Shown here: positions 25,271 through 34,856 of the stretch, one piece after another
Layout: each line of letters starts with the position of its first letter
How positions within the stretch are numbered: the stretch's first letter is position 1
Made by a program: the position numbers and the translations under genes
Notes under the pieces: model-generated
What the model was told of the DNA's origin: nothing
Seen by the model: only the letters and a program-made list of their open reading frames with translations
Databases searched by the model: none
Source of the DNA: Pedobacter paludis
GTDB taxonomy: Bacteria; Bacteroidota; Bacteroidia; Sphingobacteriales; Sphingobacteriaceae
Reading direction: 5' to 3'
DNA: 64,000 nucleotides
Assembly: GCF_003173575.1 (NCBI RefSeq)
Contig: NZ_QGNY01000001.1
Coordinates: 496,001 to 560,000, forward strand

Positions 25271-27406
25271 ATGAATGTAATAAAAAAATCGTTCGATTTG
25301 GGCGATGGCAGAATTGTAGAAATCGAAACTGGTAAATTGGCTAAACAAGCTGATGGTTCGGTTGTAGTAAAAATGGGCGATACGATGTTGTTAGCAACAG
25401 TTGTATCTACTGTTGGTGCTAAACCAGGTACTGATTTTTTACCTTTATCGGTTGATTATCAAGAAAAATATGCGGCAACCGGCCGTATTCCAGGAGGCTT
25501 TTTACGTCGTGAAGCAAGATTATCTGACTATGAGGTTTTAATCTCTCGTTTGGTTGATAGAGCTTTACGCCCAATGTTCCCAAGTGATTATCACTCTGAT
25601 ACGCAGGTGATGATTTCTTTAATCTCTGCTGATAAAGATATTATGCCGGATTGTTTGGCAGGTTTAGCCGCATCTGCTGCATTATCAGTTTCTGATATTC
25701 CTTTCAACGGTCCTATTTCTGAAGTGCGTGTTGCAAAAATTGATGGTAAATTGGTAATTAATCCATTAGCTAGCGATTTAGAGCGTGCAACTTTAGAGTT
25801 TATGGTTGCTGGTTCGGCTAACGATATCGGTATGGTTGAGGGTGAGTGCGACGAAATTCAAGAAGATGAAATGGTTGAAGCTTTAAAATTTGCGCATGAT
25901 GCAATTAAAGTTCAATGTGCTGTTCAGGTTGAATTGACTGAAGCTACTGGCAAAACTATAAAACGTGAATATAACCACGAAGACCATGATGCTGATTTAA
26001 AAGCAAAGGTTTATGCTGATACTTACGATAAAGTTTATGCTGTAGCGAAAGCTGGTGGCAATAAAGATGTTCGTAAAGAAGGTTTCACGGCTATTATCAA
26101 TGAGTTTTTCGAGGCTATGCCAGAAGATACTGCAGATTTAACTAAAGCAATGGCTAAACATTATTACCATGATGTTCAGTACGATGCAATTAGAAATCTG
26201 TTATTAGATGAAGGCATTCGTTTAGATGGTCGTAAGACTACGGAAATTCGCCCTATCTGGAGCGAAGTTGGTTATTTACCTGCTGCTCACGGTTCGGCAG
26301 TATTTACGCGTGGCGAAACTCAATCGTTAACATCGGTTACTTTAGGTAGCAAAGATGATGAGCAAATGATTGATGGTGCTTTCTTCAACGGTTACAACAA
26401 ATTCTTATTACACTATAATTTCCCTGGTTTCTCAACCGGAGAGGTTAGACCGAACAGAGGTGCAGGTCGTCGTGAAATTGGTCACGGTGCTTTAGCGCAA
26501 CGTTCATTGAAAAAAGTATTGCCACAAGGTGAGGCAAATCCTTATACCATTCGTATCGTTTCTGATATCTTAGAATCTAACGGTTCGTCATCAATGGCAA
26601 CTGTTTGTGCGGGTACATTAGCATTGATGGATGCAGGTATTAAAATCAAATCGCCAGTATCTGGTATTGCAATGGGTTTAATTACAGATGAGAAAACTGG
26701 TAAATTTGCAATCCTTTCTGATATTTTAGGTGATGAAGACCACTTAGGTGATATGGACTTTAAAGTAACTGGTACTGAACACGGTATTGTTGCTTGTCAA
26801 ATGGACTTAAAAATCAATGGTTTATCATACGAAGTTTTAACAAAAGCTTTATTACAGGCTAAAGAAGGTCGTTTACACATCTTAAACGAGATGAAGAAAA
26901 CGATCAGCCGGCCGAATGAAGATTATAAACCACATGCTCCACGTATTGTTTCTTTAACTATTGAGAAAGAATTTATTGGTGCAATTATCGGCCCAGGAGG
27001 TAAAATTATCCAGGAAATGCAACGCGAAACTGGTGCTTCAATCTCTATCGAAGAAGTTGATGGTAAAGGTATCGTAGAAGTTTTTGCTGATAATAAAGCA
27101 GCTATTGACGCTGCAGTTACCCGAATCCGTAACATCGTAGCTAAACCAGAAATTGGTGAAGTTTACCAAGGTAAAGTAAAATCAATTATGCCATTTGGAG
27201 CATTTGTTGAGGTTATGCCGGGTAAAGATGGTTTATTGCATATCTCTGAAATTTCATGGGAACGTTTAGAAACTATGGATGGTGTTTTGAAAGAAGGTGA
27301 TAAAATCGAGGTTAAATTATTAGACATCGATAAACAAGGTAAAATGAAGCTTTCTCGTAAAGTTTTATTACCAAGACCTGAAAAACCAGCTGCGCCACAA
27401 GCTTAA
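25271..27406 (+). CDS. pnp: Polyribonucleotide nucleotidyltransferase (PNPase)
   Basis: A 711-residue phosphorolytic 3'-5' exoribonuclease. Two RNase PH domains (about 10-225 and 310-540, the second with [19 protein letters not shown]) flank an all-helical linker. A KH domain ([20 protein letters not shown] at about 559-578) and an S1 domain ([20 protein letters not shown], from about 625) complete the RNA-binding end. It degrades mRNA and processes small RNAs. The ATG follows an AT-rich 130-base spacer after the rpsO terminator. The C-terminal tail ([10 protein letters not shown]) is short. Confidence 0.97.
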   Translation: MNVIKKSFDLGDGRIVEIETGKLAKQADGSVVVKMGDTMLLATVVSTVGAKPGTDFLPLSVDYQEKYAATGRIPGGFLRREARLSDYEVLISRLVDRALRPMFPSDYHSDTQVMISLISADKDIMPDCLAGLAASAALSVSDIPFNGPISEVRVAKIDGKLVINPLASDLERATLEFMVAGSANDIGMVEGECDEIQEDEMVEALKFAHDAIKVQCAVQVELTEATGKTIKREYNHEDHDADLKAKVYADTYDKVYAVAKAGGNKDVRKEGFTAIINEFFEAMPEDTADLTKAMAKHYYHDVQYDAIRNLLLDEGIRLDGRKTTEIRPIWSEVGYLPAAHGSAVFTRGETQSLTSVTLGSKDDEQMIDGAFFNGYNKFLLHYNFPGFSTGEVRPNRGAGRREIGHGALAQRSLKKVLPQGEANPYTIRIVSDILESNGSSSMATVCAGTLALMDAGIKIKSPVSGIAMGLITDEKTGKFAILSDILGDEDHLGDMDFKVTGTEHGIVACQMDLKINGLSYEVLTKALLQAKEGRLHILNEMKKTISRPNEDYKPHAPRIVSLTIEKEFIGAIIGPGGKIIQEMQRETGASISIEEVDGKGIVEVFADNKAAIDAAVTRIRNIVAKPEIGEVYQGKVKSIMPFGAFVEVMPGKDGLLHISEISWERLETMDGVLKEGDKIEVKLLDIDKQGKMKLSRKVLLPRPEKPAAPQA

Positions 27407-27409
27407 TTC

Positions 27410-27445
27410 AATTAGCTAATTCACTAATGTGCTAATTAGCTAATT
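27410..27445. repeat. Direct repeat of the palindrome AATTAGCTAATT
   Basis: The 12-base palindrome occurs at 27410-27421 and again at 27434-27445, exactly 12 bases apart, just before the pnp terminator. The region could fold in several ways and may help stop transcription. Confidence 0.7.
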
Positions 27446-27448
27446 AAA

Positions 27449-27485
27449 AACCCTTTCAGTTTTTATACTGAAAGGGTTTTTTGTT
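27449..27485 (+). terminator. Intrinsic terminator of pnp, bidirectional
   Basis: AACCCTTTCAG (27449-27459) pairs perfectly with CTGAAAGGGTT (27468-27478), followed by TTTTTTG on the plus strand and by T residues on the minus strand too, so it can also end the convergent YwqK-like gene. Confidence 0.9.
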
Positions 27486-27491
27486 ATGGAA

Positions 27492-28112
27492 CTACTTTAT
27501 TTTAACGCCATTTTTATAAACTTCTTCACTGACAACTTTACCCTTTTCATCTTTACAGATTCTGGTTCCTTCTTTGTTGCCATTTACATAAGTAGATTCA
27601 CATTTCGGTTTTCCACTTTCGAAAAAGCTCTTCCAATTCCCTTCTTGTTTATCGTTTCGATAGGTACCTTGTTGTGATATGCCTCCGTTGTCGAAGTATA
27701 ATGTGTAGTTTCCCTCTAACTTATCATCTACATAAAAGCAGTTTTCATTCAGCTTGCCGTTTTTAAAAAACTTTTTAAAATTGCCCTCTTTTAATTCTGC
27801 AAAATCACGATAAACATAAAATTCATCAGCCTCTAAAATTCCGTTTTCATAAAAGTATTTCCATTCGCCGTTTCTTTTATCTTTAGTAAAATTGCCTGTT
27901 GCCTTTAATTGCCCGTTTTCGTAATAATAATTGGCAATACCCTCTCTTTTACCCTTTTTCCAATTTTCAATTAAGCTGGGTTTACCATTGCTGTAAAATT
28001 GCTTGCAAGTTCCCTCTTGTAATCCATCTTTCATGCCACAGGGTTTTTCCTTTTGCGAGTAAGCAATGGTATAAATGAAAATAAGCAATACTGTGCAGAT
28101 ATAATTTTTCAT
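27492..28112 (-). CDS. Secreted MORN-repeat protein, YwqK-like
   Basis: A 206-residue protein from the ATG at 28112 (MKNYICTVLLIFIYTIAYSQ, a signal peptide); an in-frame ATG seven codons upstream would spoil the signal. The rest is a chain of about seven MORN-type repeats of the form YxNGkpxxxxxyxxgkxeG, each about 23 residues. Databases often call such proteins YwqK antitoxin, but in Bacteroidota they are common exported proteins with no shown antitoxin role. It is convergent with pnp. Confidence 0.85.
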   Translation of the reverse strand: MKNYICTVLLIFIYTIAYSQKEKPCGMKDGLQEGTCKQFYSNGKPSLIENWKKGKREGIANYYYENGQLKATGNFTKDKRNGEWKYFYENGILEADEFYVYRDFAELKEGNFKKFFKNGKLNENCFYVDDKLEGNYTLYFDNGGISQQGTYRNDKQEGNWKSFFESGKPKCESTYVNGNKEGTRICKDEKGKVVSEEVYKNGVKIK

Positions 28113-28192
28113 TATGTTGTTTTTTATTCCCAAATAGTTTAATTATGTAATGATATAAATACAATTTCAAAAATCAAATTTTAATCCGGCTT

Positions 28193-28789
28193 ATGAAAAA
28201 ATTACAAATTCTTATTCTATCCCTAATCATTACATCCACAATTTTGAAAGCAAATGCACAAAAGGCAGCTTACTATCCACAGGTTCCTTTTGATTCACTC
28301 CAAGCCAAAAGCATGCTGGCGTTAGGGACATCGAGTATTGAAGGCGTAGCTTTTACAAAGCCTAAATCATCTTTCGGTTACAAGGCACCATTGGCACCTA
28401 AAATTTTGGCAACTAATGTTACCGTAACCCTATTTCCTGTTACCACGTATTTTGAAGAATGGTATCGGTTAAGAAAGAAAGAAGAAAATAAGAAAACGAG
28501 TGTTTACATGTCCCAAGAGGCTTTTAGATGGAGAATTACCGTTCAAACAGATGAATATGGAAGATTTAAATTTAATAAGATGAAACCCGGTAAATATTTT
28601 ATCCAGTCTTTTGCGAGTTACTCACGGTCGGGTACAACACCGGTTTACCGTGGTACAGGATATAATAATTATGGCGGACAAACTGATTATTATGAATATC
28701 AGAGTTACACCAATAACTACACAGATAGGATTGAAGAGTTTGTAGAAATTACGAGAGATGGGCAAGCACTCGAAATTAAATTAAGATAA
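28193..28789 (+). CDS. Secreted protein with a carboxypeptidase-regulatory-like fold
   Basis: A 198-residue protein with a signal peptide (MKKLQILILSLIITSTILKANAQ). Residues about 45-160 read like a prealbumin-type beta sandwich: SIEGVAF... early, ATNVTVTLFPVTTYFEEWY, then TDEYGRFKFNKMKPGKYFIQSF, the classic tail of CarboxypepD_reg or SpaA-like domains. A tyrosine- and asparagine-rich stretch (about 155-180) follows. No lipobox and no type IX sorting domain. Function unknown. Confidence 0.7.
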   Translation: MKKLQILILSLIITSTILKANAQKAAYYPQVPFDSLQAKSMLALGTSSIEGVAFTKPKSSFGYKAPLAPKILATNVTVTLFPVTTYFEEWYRLRKKEENKKTSVYMSQEAFRWRITVQTDEYGRFKFNKMKPGKYFIQSFASYSRSGTTPVYRGTGYNNYGGQTDYYEYQSYTNNYTDRIEEFVEITRDGQALEIKLR

Positions 28790-28795
28790 AGTCAA

Positions 28796-28830
28796 AACCC
28801 TTTCAACTTTTACTGAGAGGGTTTTTTGTT
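28796..28830 (+). terminator. Intrinsic terminator after the secreted protein gene
   Basis: AACCCTTTCA and TGAGAGGGTT form a stem with one internal mismatch, followed by TTTTTTG. It is close in sequence to the pnp terminator. Confidence 0.8.
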
Positions 28831-28895
28831 GAGATATAATTAAGTTTGAAATGATTTTGTAACTTGCATTGTTGGTAAAATTATATAAACACATC

Positions 28896-28969
28896 GTCAT
28901 TGCGAGGATCGAAGTAATCTCCTTTATGATTCGCCAAAGCATTAAGATTGCTTCGTTTCTCGCAATGAC
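28896..28969. repeat. REP-like palindrome GTCATTGCGAG...CTCGCAATGAC
   Basis: GTCATTGCGAG (28896-28906) is exactly inverted at 28959-28969. Inner parts GATCGAAGTAATCT and AGATTGCTTCGTTTCT also pair. The unit shares its right half with composite repeat A at 24.5 kb. It fills the space upstream of rpe, leaving 17 bases before the ATG. Confidence 0.8.
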
Positions 28970-28986
28970 AAAAACCATAAATTAAA

Positions 28987-29658
28987 ATGAAATACATCAT
29001 TGCCCCATCCATACTTTCGGCCGATTTCGGCAATTTACAACGCGATATCGAAATGATTAATCAAAGTGATGCCGATTGGTTTCATGTTGATGTAATGGAT
29101 GGTGTTTTTGTGCCGAATATTTCTTTTGGTTTTCCTATATTATCCGCAGTTAAAAAACACGCTACCAAACCATTAGATGTTCATTTAATGATTGTGGAAC
29201 CCGATAAATTTATTCCTGAATTTGCAAAGGCAGGAGCCGATAGAATTACGGTTCATTACGAAGCCTGTACTCATCTACATAGAACCATTCAGTTAATTAA
29301 AGCATCCGGATGTAAAGCTGGGGTCGCTTTAAATCCGCACACCCCAGTTGCTTTTTTGAATGATATTATTGAAGATTTGGATTTAGTATTGATTATGTCT
29401 GTTAATCCAGGTTTTGGTGGACAACAGTTTATTCATAATACCTATAAGAAAATTCAGGATTTAAAAAGGTTGATTCAAGGTAAAAATGAAGATTTAATTA
29501 TAGAGGTTGACGGTGGTGTAGGTTTACAAAATATTGGTACATTAGTATCAGCAGGTGCTAATGCCTTCGTAGCCGGAAATGCAATTTTTGTATCCGATAA
29601 TCCTACAGAAACCATTTCTAAAATGAAAAGCTTATTTAGCAGTAGCTTAAATGTTTAA
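28987..29658 (+). CDS. rpe: Ribulose-phosphate 3-epimerase
   Basis: A 223-residue TIM-barrel enzyme of the pentose phosphate pathway that interconverts ribulose and xylulose 5-phosphate. Signatures: APSILSADFGNLQRDI (about 6-21), DWFHVDVMDGVFVPNISFG (about 31-49), LDVHLMI, LIMSVNPGFGGQ (about 137-148) and EVDGGV near 173. The metal-binding His, Asp and catalytic Asp residues are in place. Length is normal. Confidence 0.96.
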   Translation: MKYIIAPSILSADFGNLQRDIEMINQSDADWFHVDVMDGVFVPNISFGFPILSAVKKHATKPLDVHLMIVEPDKFIPEFAKAGADRITVHYEACTHLHRTIQLIKASGCKAGVALNPHTPVAFLNDIIEDLDLVLIMSVNPGFGGQQFIHNTYKKIQDLKRLIQGKNEDLIIEVDGGVGLQNIGTLVSAGANAFVAGNAIFVSDNPTETISKMKSLFSSSLNV

Positions 29659-29735
29659 CTGTAGAATCGGTTATTTGGGGCGGGCTGCTAATAGCTAAAA
29701 GCCTTGATACTTAATCTTCATTTTGATACTAACCA

Positions 29736-32156
29736 ATGCTCAAATTAAGGCTAATCCTTTTTCTGTTAATTGCTGGTTGCAGTCTAGCTGTAGCGCAACC
29801 TCTAGTTAGGGTATCGGGAATTGTTTATAATGAAGAAAAATTACCCTTAGCTCAAGTAACGGTTATTGTTTTGGGTCAGGCGCAATCTACCGTAACAGAT
29901 GAATTTGGCGTTTATACAATTTACTCAAAGACCAAAAACTTTAACATAAAATATTCCTTACTGGGATATCAGCACCAAACTTTGAAGTTTAGTGAGCGTT
30001 CTGGTGCTAGAATAAATCAACCGGTTACTTTAATTGCAAATATTAATGAACTTGAGCAAGTCAATATTACCGATAAACAAAACCAGCTTAGTAATACAAC
30101 AACCTTAAATATTGCTGATGTTCCATCTATGCCCTTGGTTTCTGGGAACTTTGAAACCATGCTTAAAACTTTACCTGGGGTTTCTACCAACAACGAATTA
30201 AGTGCTCAGTACAGCGTTAGAGGGGGAAATTTTGATGAAAATCTCATTTATATCAACGATGTCGAAATTAATCGTCCAATATTAATTCGGAATGGCCAGC
30301 AGGAGGGCCTAAGTTATATAAATAGCGATTTAATTAGCAAGGCCAAGTTTTCTGCAGGAGGCTTCGAGGCAAGATATGGTGATAAGCTGTCATCTGTTTT
30401 GGATATCAAATACGATAAACCCGATAGCAATCAAACAATTTTAAGCACCAGTTTTTTAAATACCTCTTTATCAACAAAGAGATTATTTAAAAATAGTTTT
30501 CTTTTGGTGGGATTAAGATATAAAAACAATTCAAGCGTACTCATAAAGCAAGATGAAAAGGGAAGTTACAATCCTGATTTTGCCGATGCGCAAATCATGT
30601 ATCAGTATAATTTTTCTCCTAAATTTAATTTAAGCTTTTTGGGAAATCTAAACTTAGGGCAATTTAAATTGGTTCCGGAAAATCGGGAAACAAAATTTGG
30701 CACCTTAAGTACAACTTTAAGGCTTAATGTAGATTATGAAGGGCAGGAAATAGACGATTACCAAACAACCGGGTCTGCTATAACCGCAACATTTTTACCT
30801 GAGCCAAATCTGGTTATAAAGTTTATAAATAGTTATTTCAGTACCATAGAACGCGAGCGTTTTGATATTGATGGAAGTTACATATTCGATGAAGTAGATA
30901 ACACCTTTTCAGGCGAAAACTTTGGAGTAGTTAACAAAAACAGAGGTGTAGGAAGTTATTACAACTACGGTAGAAACAGTTTAAACACTCAAATTTTGGC
31001 TTCTGAAATCAAAGTGGATCAGAATTTTAACAATCATGTTTTCTCTTGGGGGCTAAAATTTGATAAATCAAAATATAATGATCATTTAAACGAATACAAT
31101 TATACTGATTCTGCAGGCTTCATATTGCCAAATAATTCAAAGAACATTTCTCTACAGAATGTAATCAACGTGGAGAATAATATCGATATTAAAAATTATA
31201 GCGCATATATTCAAGATAGTTATTCACTTTCAAATTATGCCGAACTACAGTTGGGCGCCCGTGCAACATACAGTTCTTTAAGCGAGCAATTGTTAATTAG
31301 CCCGAGAATGTTAATTGCTTACCGGCCGAATTCAAATAACAAAATTTTAAGATTTACCGCAGGTGTTTATAAGCAACCTCCATCATATAGAACAATTCGC
31401 GATTTTTCTGGCATTTTGAATATAAAACAAAAAGCGCAAAGTTCTTACAACACATCCCTTGGTTACGATTACGCTTTTGATGCTTTTGGAACCCGTTTAA
31501 AGTTCACTTCGGAAGCTTATTTTAAATATTCTGATCGGTTAATACCTTACAAAATTGATAATCTGAGAATTAAATACTTAGCTAATGAAGTTTCAAGAGG
31601 GTATGCCTATGGTGCTGATTTTAGTATAGGGGGGGAGTTTGTAAAAGATATGGTTTCATATTTTAGACTGTCGGTGATGCACGCTAATGAAGATATTATT
31701 AATGATAGCTATATTCAAAATGGCACAACTATTTATCCTGGATACCTAAAACGACCAACCGATCAGCGTGTAAATTTTTCTATTTTCTTTCAAGATAGAT
31801 TGCTAAATAGTCCCACCTATAAAGTGCACCTTAATGCACTTTACGGTTCTAGATTGCCCATTGGTCCCTCGCAAACAGCAAGATATTTAGATAAGTTTTT
31901 TATCCCATCTTATAAACGTGTTGATATTGGTTTCTCTAAAGATTTTCTTGATGACGCCGCATTACACAAGCCTAAATTTTTGGATAAAAATTTCAGCTCG
32001 GTAATTCTCTTTTTTGAGGTATTTAATATGCTGAATATTGATAACACCGTTTCTTATTTATGGCTGAAAGATGTGGATAACGTTCAGTATGCAATTCCAA
32101 ATTATTTAACAGGAAGACAATTTAATTTGAAGTTAATTGTTAAGTTGAAAAATTAA
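29736..32156 (+). CDS. TonB-dependent receptor with N-terminal CarboxypepD_reg-like domain
   Basis: An 806-residue outer-membrane transporter. A signal peptide (MLKLRLILFLLIAGCSLAVAQ) is followed by a carboxypeptidase-regulatory-like domain (about 22-110, VSGIVYNEEKLPLAQVTVIV), a plug (about 118-230, with LKTLPGVSTNNELSAQYSVRGG) and a barrel to the C-terminus. No SusD-like gene follows, so this is not a standard SusC/SusD glycan system. The substrate is unknown; neighbours (rpe, serC) give no clue. Confidence 0.9.
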   Translation: MLKLRLILFLLIAGCSLAVAQPLVRVSGIVYNEEKLPLAQVTVIVLGQAQSTVTDEFGVYTIYSKTKNFNIKYSLLGYQHQTLKFSERSGARINQPVTLIANINELEQVNITDKQNQLSNTTTLNIADVPSMPLVSGNFETMLKTLPGVSTNNELSAQYSVRGGNFDENLIYINDVEINRPILIRNGQQEGLSYINSDLISKAKFSAGGFEARYGDKLSSVLDIKYDKPDSNQTILSTSFLNTSLSTKRLFKNSFLLVGLRYKNNSSVLIKQDEKGSYNPDFADAQIMYQYNFSPKFNLSFLGNLNLGQFKLVPENRETKFGTLSTTLRLNVDYEGQEIDDYQTTGSAITATFLPEPNLVIKFINSYFSTIERERFDIDGSYIFDEVDNTFSGENFGVVNKNRGVGSYYNYGRNSLNTQILASEIKVDQNFNNHVFSWGLKFDKSKYNDHLNEYNYTDSAGFILPNNSKNISLQNVINVENNIDIKNYSAYIQDSYSLSNYAELQLGARATYSSLSEQLLISPRMLIAYRPNSNNKILRFTAGVYKQPPSYRTIRDFSGILNIKQKAQSSYNTSLGYDYAFDAFGTRLKFTSEAYFKYSDRLIPYKIDNLRIKYLANEVSRGYAYGADFSIGGEFVKDMVSYFRLSVMHANEDIINDSYIQNGTTIYPGYLKRPTDQRVNFSIFFQDRLLNSPTYKVHLNALYGSRLPIGPSQTARYLDKFFIPSYKRVDIGFSKDFLDDAALHKPKFLDKNFSSVILFFEVFNMLNIDNTVSYLWLKDVDNVQYAIPNYLTGRQFNLKLIVKLKN

Positions 32157-32190
32157 CCAGGATTAACTTAGGATTTAGATGCTTTAATAT

Positions 32191-32278
32191 CCGTTGGTTG
32201 AAACCAACGGTAATGAATAGGAATCTCGCTAAACCATTGTTGGCTACTACTAGCGGTAGAAACCAACGGCAATGAATA
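32191..32278. repeat. Hairpin and 20-base direct repeats (ACCAACGG type)
   Basis: CCGTTGGTT (32191-32199) pairs with AACCAACGG (32202-32210). The 20-base unit GAAACCAACGGTAATGAATA at 32200-32219 recurs at 32259-32278 with one change (C for T). Confidence 0.75.
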
Positions 32279-32413
32279 TTCATCTGGCTTGTGAATTAGG
32301 CTATTCATTGCAGTCTGCTTTAGCTGACTGTTTCTTTAATTGCCGATTAAGGCTTTAGCCAAATTATAAAACTTGTATGGAAAGCCATCCTAAGAATTAC
32401 AAACCCAGAGTAA

Positions 32414-32518
32414 TCTAAACCCGACAAAAGCGAAAATACTTTTGATTAAACCTATAAGGTTTTCAAAAACCTTATAGGTTTGAAAAAGATTGAAGCGTAT
32501 GGCGGGACCACTGTAACC
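32414..32518. repeat. Composite intergenic repeat B (same outer ends, different insert)
   Basis: The left end TCTAAACCCGACAAAAGCGA and right end AAAAAGATTGAAGCGTATGG match the ends of composite A at 24.5 kb. The inner part is a perfect palindrome: AAACCTATAAGGTTTT (32448-32463) and its complement (32466-32481), the same family as the element after serA. Confidence 0.75.
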
Positions 32519-32713
32519 AAAAGACCACTGTTTTTGCTTTTCTACTAAATTAAATGCTCAAAATTAGGTTAAACGTTTTAATTACAAAAACTGCAATAAA
32601 ACCACTGATTTCGGTTAGATTTTTAACGAAATTTAATTTTTTATGATACGATTTTGTAGGCAGAACTGCTTTAAAAATTTTACATTTACCGCCATAAAAC
32701 ATTAAATAATAAC

Positions 32714-33787
32714 ATGAAGCATAATTTTGGCGCAGGCCCTTGTATTTTACCTCAAGAAGTGTTTAAACAAGCTGCACAGGCAGTTTTAGATTTTAACGAT
32801 GGATTATCGATTTTAGAAATTTCGCACAGAACAACCGAGTTTGAGGCCGTTGTTGCTGAAGCGGATAAGTTGGTAAAAGAATTATTAAATGTGCCATCGG
32901 GTTATTCCGTTTTATTTTTACAGGGCGGTGCGAGTTTGCAATTTGCAATGGTTCCGATGAATTTATTAGGCGATGGACAAACTGCAAGTTATTTAGATTC
33001 TGGCGTTTGGGCGACCAAAGCTTTAAAGGAAGCTAAATTTGTGGGCAATGTTAATGTTGTAGCATCATCAAAAGATTCGAACTATACCTTTATTCCAAAA
33101 GATTTCGAAATCCCTGCGGATAGTGCTTATTTCCACTATACTTCGAACAATACCATTTACGGAACAGAGCTTTTTGATGTTCCTGAGACGAGCGTTCCTA
33201 TAGTTTGCGATATGTCATCGGATATTATGAGCCGTGTAATTGATGTTTCGAAATTCGATTTAATTTACGCGGGAGCACAGAAAAATATCGGTCCGGCGGG
33301 ATTAACAATTGTGATCGTAAAAAATGATGCACTTGGCAAAATCGACCGTAAAAATCCGTCTATGTTGAACTATCAATCTCACATTGATAACGATTCAATG
33401 TACAACACGCCACCAGTTTTCTCTATTTATGTGGCTTTATTAAACCTTCGTTGGTTAAAATCGAAAGGTGGTGTTGCTGAAATCGAAAAAGAAAACAAGC
33501 AAAAAGCTGAAGCACTTTACAGAGAAATTGACCGAAATTCTTTGTTTAAAGGTACTTGTGCTGTTGAAGATCGTTCTAAAATGAACATTTGTTTCGTAAT
33601 GGAGAATGCAGAGCTGGAAAAACCTTTCCTAAAATTTGCCGAAGAGCAAGGTATAGTGGGTATTAAAGGACACAGAAGTGTTGGCGGTTTCCGTGCCTCG
33701 ATGTATAATGCCCTGCCAATTACGAGCGTTCATGCATTAATCGACGCCATGCAGTCATTTGAAGAGCAACAGGCAAAAGCAAATTAA
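32714..33787 (+). CDS. serC: Phosphoserine aminotransferase
   Basis: A 357-residue PLP enzyme that forms 3-phosphoserine from 3-phosphohydroxypyruvate and glutamate. The opening [11 protein letters not shown], the [10 protein letters not shown] stretch (about 69-78) and the PLP lysine in [14 protein letters not shown] (about 190-203) are clear. The C-terminal [19 protein letters not shown] is typical. It lies 70 bases upstream of serA, forming a serine pathway pair. No serB phosphatase is present in the window. Confidence 0.96.
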   Translation: MKHNFGAGPCILPQEVFKQAAQAVLDFNDGLSILEISHRTTEFEAVVAEADKLVKELLNVPSGYSVLFLQGGASLQFAMVPMNLLGDGQTASYLDSGVWATKALKEAKFVGNVNVVASSKDSNYTFIPKDFEIPADSAYFHYTSNNTIYGTELFDVPETSVPIVCDMSSDIMSRVIDVSKFDLIYAGAQKNIGPAGLTIVIVKNDALGKIDRKNPSMLNYQSHIDNDSMYNTPPVFSIYVALLNLRWLKSKGGVAEIEKENKQKAEALYREIDRNSLFKGTCAVEDRSKMNICFVMENAELEKPFLKFAEEQGIVGIKGHRSVGGFRASMYNALPITSVHALIDAMQSFEEQQAKAN

Positions 33788-33857
33788 TTTAAATTTTAAC
33801 CGATAATTGATTCGCATTTAAATCTGTGTAATCAATTTAATCAGTGAAATCATACAT

Positions 33858-34808
33858 ATGATTAAAATATTAGCAAACGATGGGATAGACCCAATCGGTA
33901 AAGAATTATTAGAAAAAGCAGGTTTTCAGGTTGATACGGAAACCATTCCGCAAGACCAATTGGCGGAAGCTTTAAAAAACTATGACGCCATCACGGTTCG
34001 CAGTGCAACAAAAGTTAGAAAAGAATTGATTGATACCGTTCCAAACATTAAATTAATTGGTAGAGGTGGAGTTGGCATGGATAACATTGATGTTGAATAT
34101 GCTCGCAGTCAGGGTGTTGCAGTTGTAAATACACCAGCCGCATCTTCATTATCAGTTGCTGAATTGGTTTTTTCTCATTTATTTACAGGCATTAGATTTT
34201 TGCAAGATGCTAACCGTAAAATGCCTGTAGACGGTGCAACTCAATTCAACAACCTTAAAAAAGCTTATGCAAAAGGAACTGAATTAAGTGGTAAAACAAT
34301 TGGTATTATAGGTTTCGGCCGTATCGGTCGTGCTACTGCAAAAGTAGCTTTGGGCTTAGGAATGAACGTTTTGGCTTACGATTTATATCCATCGGAATCT
34401 GAAATCACTTTAGAATTTCAAGGTGGACAATCAGTGAGTATTCCTATTAAAACAGTTTCATTAGATGAAGTAATTGCCGGTAGTGATTTCTTCAGTTTAC
34501 ATACTCCATTTGCCGATAAGCCAATTTTGGGTGCAGAAGAGTTTGGTAAAATGAAAAATGGAGTGGGTATAGTAAACTGTTCCCGTGGCGGAACCATAGA
34601 TGAACCAGCCTTAATTGAAGCATTAAATTCTGGTAAAGTTGCTTTTGCAGGTTTAGATGTTTTTGATAATGAGCCTACACCTCTAGCAGCAATTTTAACA
34701 CATCCAAAAATTTCTTTAACACCACACATTGGTGCTTCAACTAACGAAGCACAGGAACGTATTGGTACAGAACTGGCAACTTTGATTATTGAGCATTTTA
34801 AGAAATAA
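33858..34808 (+). CDS. serA: D-3-phosphoglycerate dehydrogenase (short form)
   Basis: A 316-residue 2-hydroxyacid dehydrogenase. The NAD-binding motif is GIIGFGRIGRATAK (about 148-161). Catalytic Arg (NCSRGGTIDE), Glu and His (PHIGASTNEAQE) are present in the usual order. It lacks the C-terminal ACT regulatory domain, as expected of the short type, so serine feedback through ACT is unlikely. Pairing with serC gives the first two steps of serine synthesis. A perfect palindrome follows the stop and can serve as terminator. Confidence 0.93.
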   Translation: MIKILANDGIDPIGKELLEKAGFQVDTETIPQDQLAEALKNYDAITVRSATKVRKELIDTVPNIKLIGRGGVGMDNIDVEYARSQGVAVVNTPAASSLSVAELVFSHLFTGIRFLQDANRKMPVDGATQFNNLKKAYAKGTELSGKTIGIIGFGRIGRATAKVALGLGMNVLAYDLYPSESEITLEFQGGQSVSIPIKTVSLDEVIAGSDFFSLHTPFADKPILGAEEFGKMKNGVGIVNCSRGGTIDEPALIEALNSGKVAFAGLDVFDNEPTPLAAILTHPKISLTPHIGASTNEAQERIGTELATLIIEHFKK

Positions 34809-34817
34809 TTATTATCC

Positions 34818-34850
34818 AAACCTCGTAGGTTTTAAAAACCTACGAGGTTT
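34818..34850. repeat. Perfect palindrome AAACCTCGTAGGTTTT, also a probable terminator
   Basis: AAACCTCGTAGGTTTT (34818-34833) and AAAACCTACGAGGTTT (34835-34850) are exact complements with a single-base loop. It sits ten bases after the serA stop and seven bases before the convergent small gene's stop, so it may end both transcripts. A close relative is nested in composite repeat B. Confidence 0.8.
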
Positions 34851-34856
34851 ATATTT

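Larger units (their letters stand above)
32157..32713. other. 557-base gap filled by repeat remnants
   Basis: No gene was found. The gap holds a small hairpin and repeated GAAACCAACGGYAATGAATA units (32191-32278), a loosely related stretch around 32290-32360, composite repeat B (32414-32518), and about 150 AT-rich bases before serC that should contain its promoter (TACATTTA near 32683 is a near match to the -7 box). Confidence 0.6.

Noticed and set aside
27486-27677. 63-codon plus-strand frame after the pnp terminator
   Set aside because: It is antisense to the MORN-repeat gene and has no signal of its own.
27492-28112. YwqK as a working antitoxin
   Set aside because: It is a secreted MORN-repeat chain with no toxin partner; the name comes from family labels only.
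29736-32156. SusC-type glycan receptor
   Set aside because: The CarboxypepD_reg-like start fits, but no SusD-like gene follows and the length is short for SusC.
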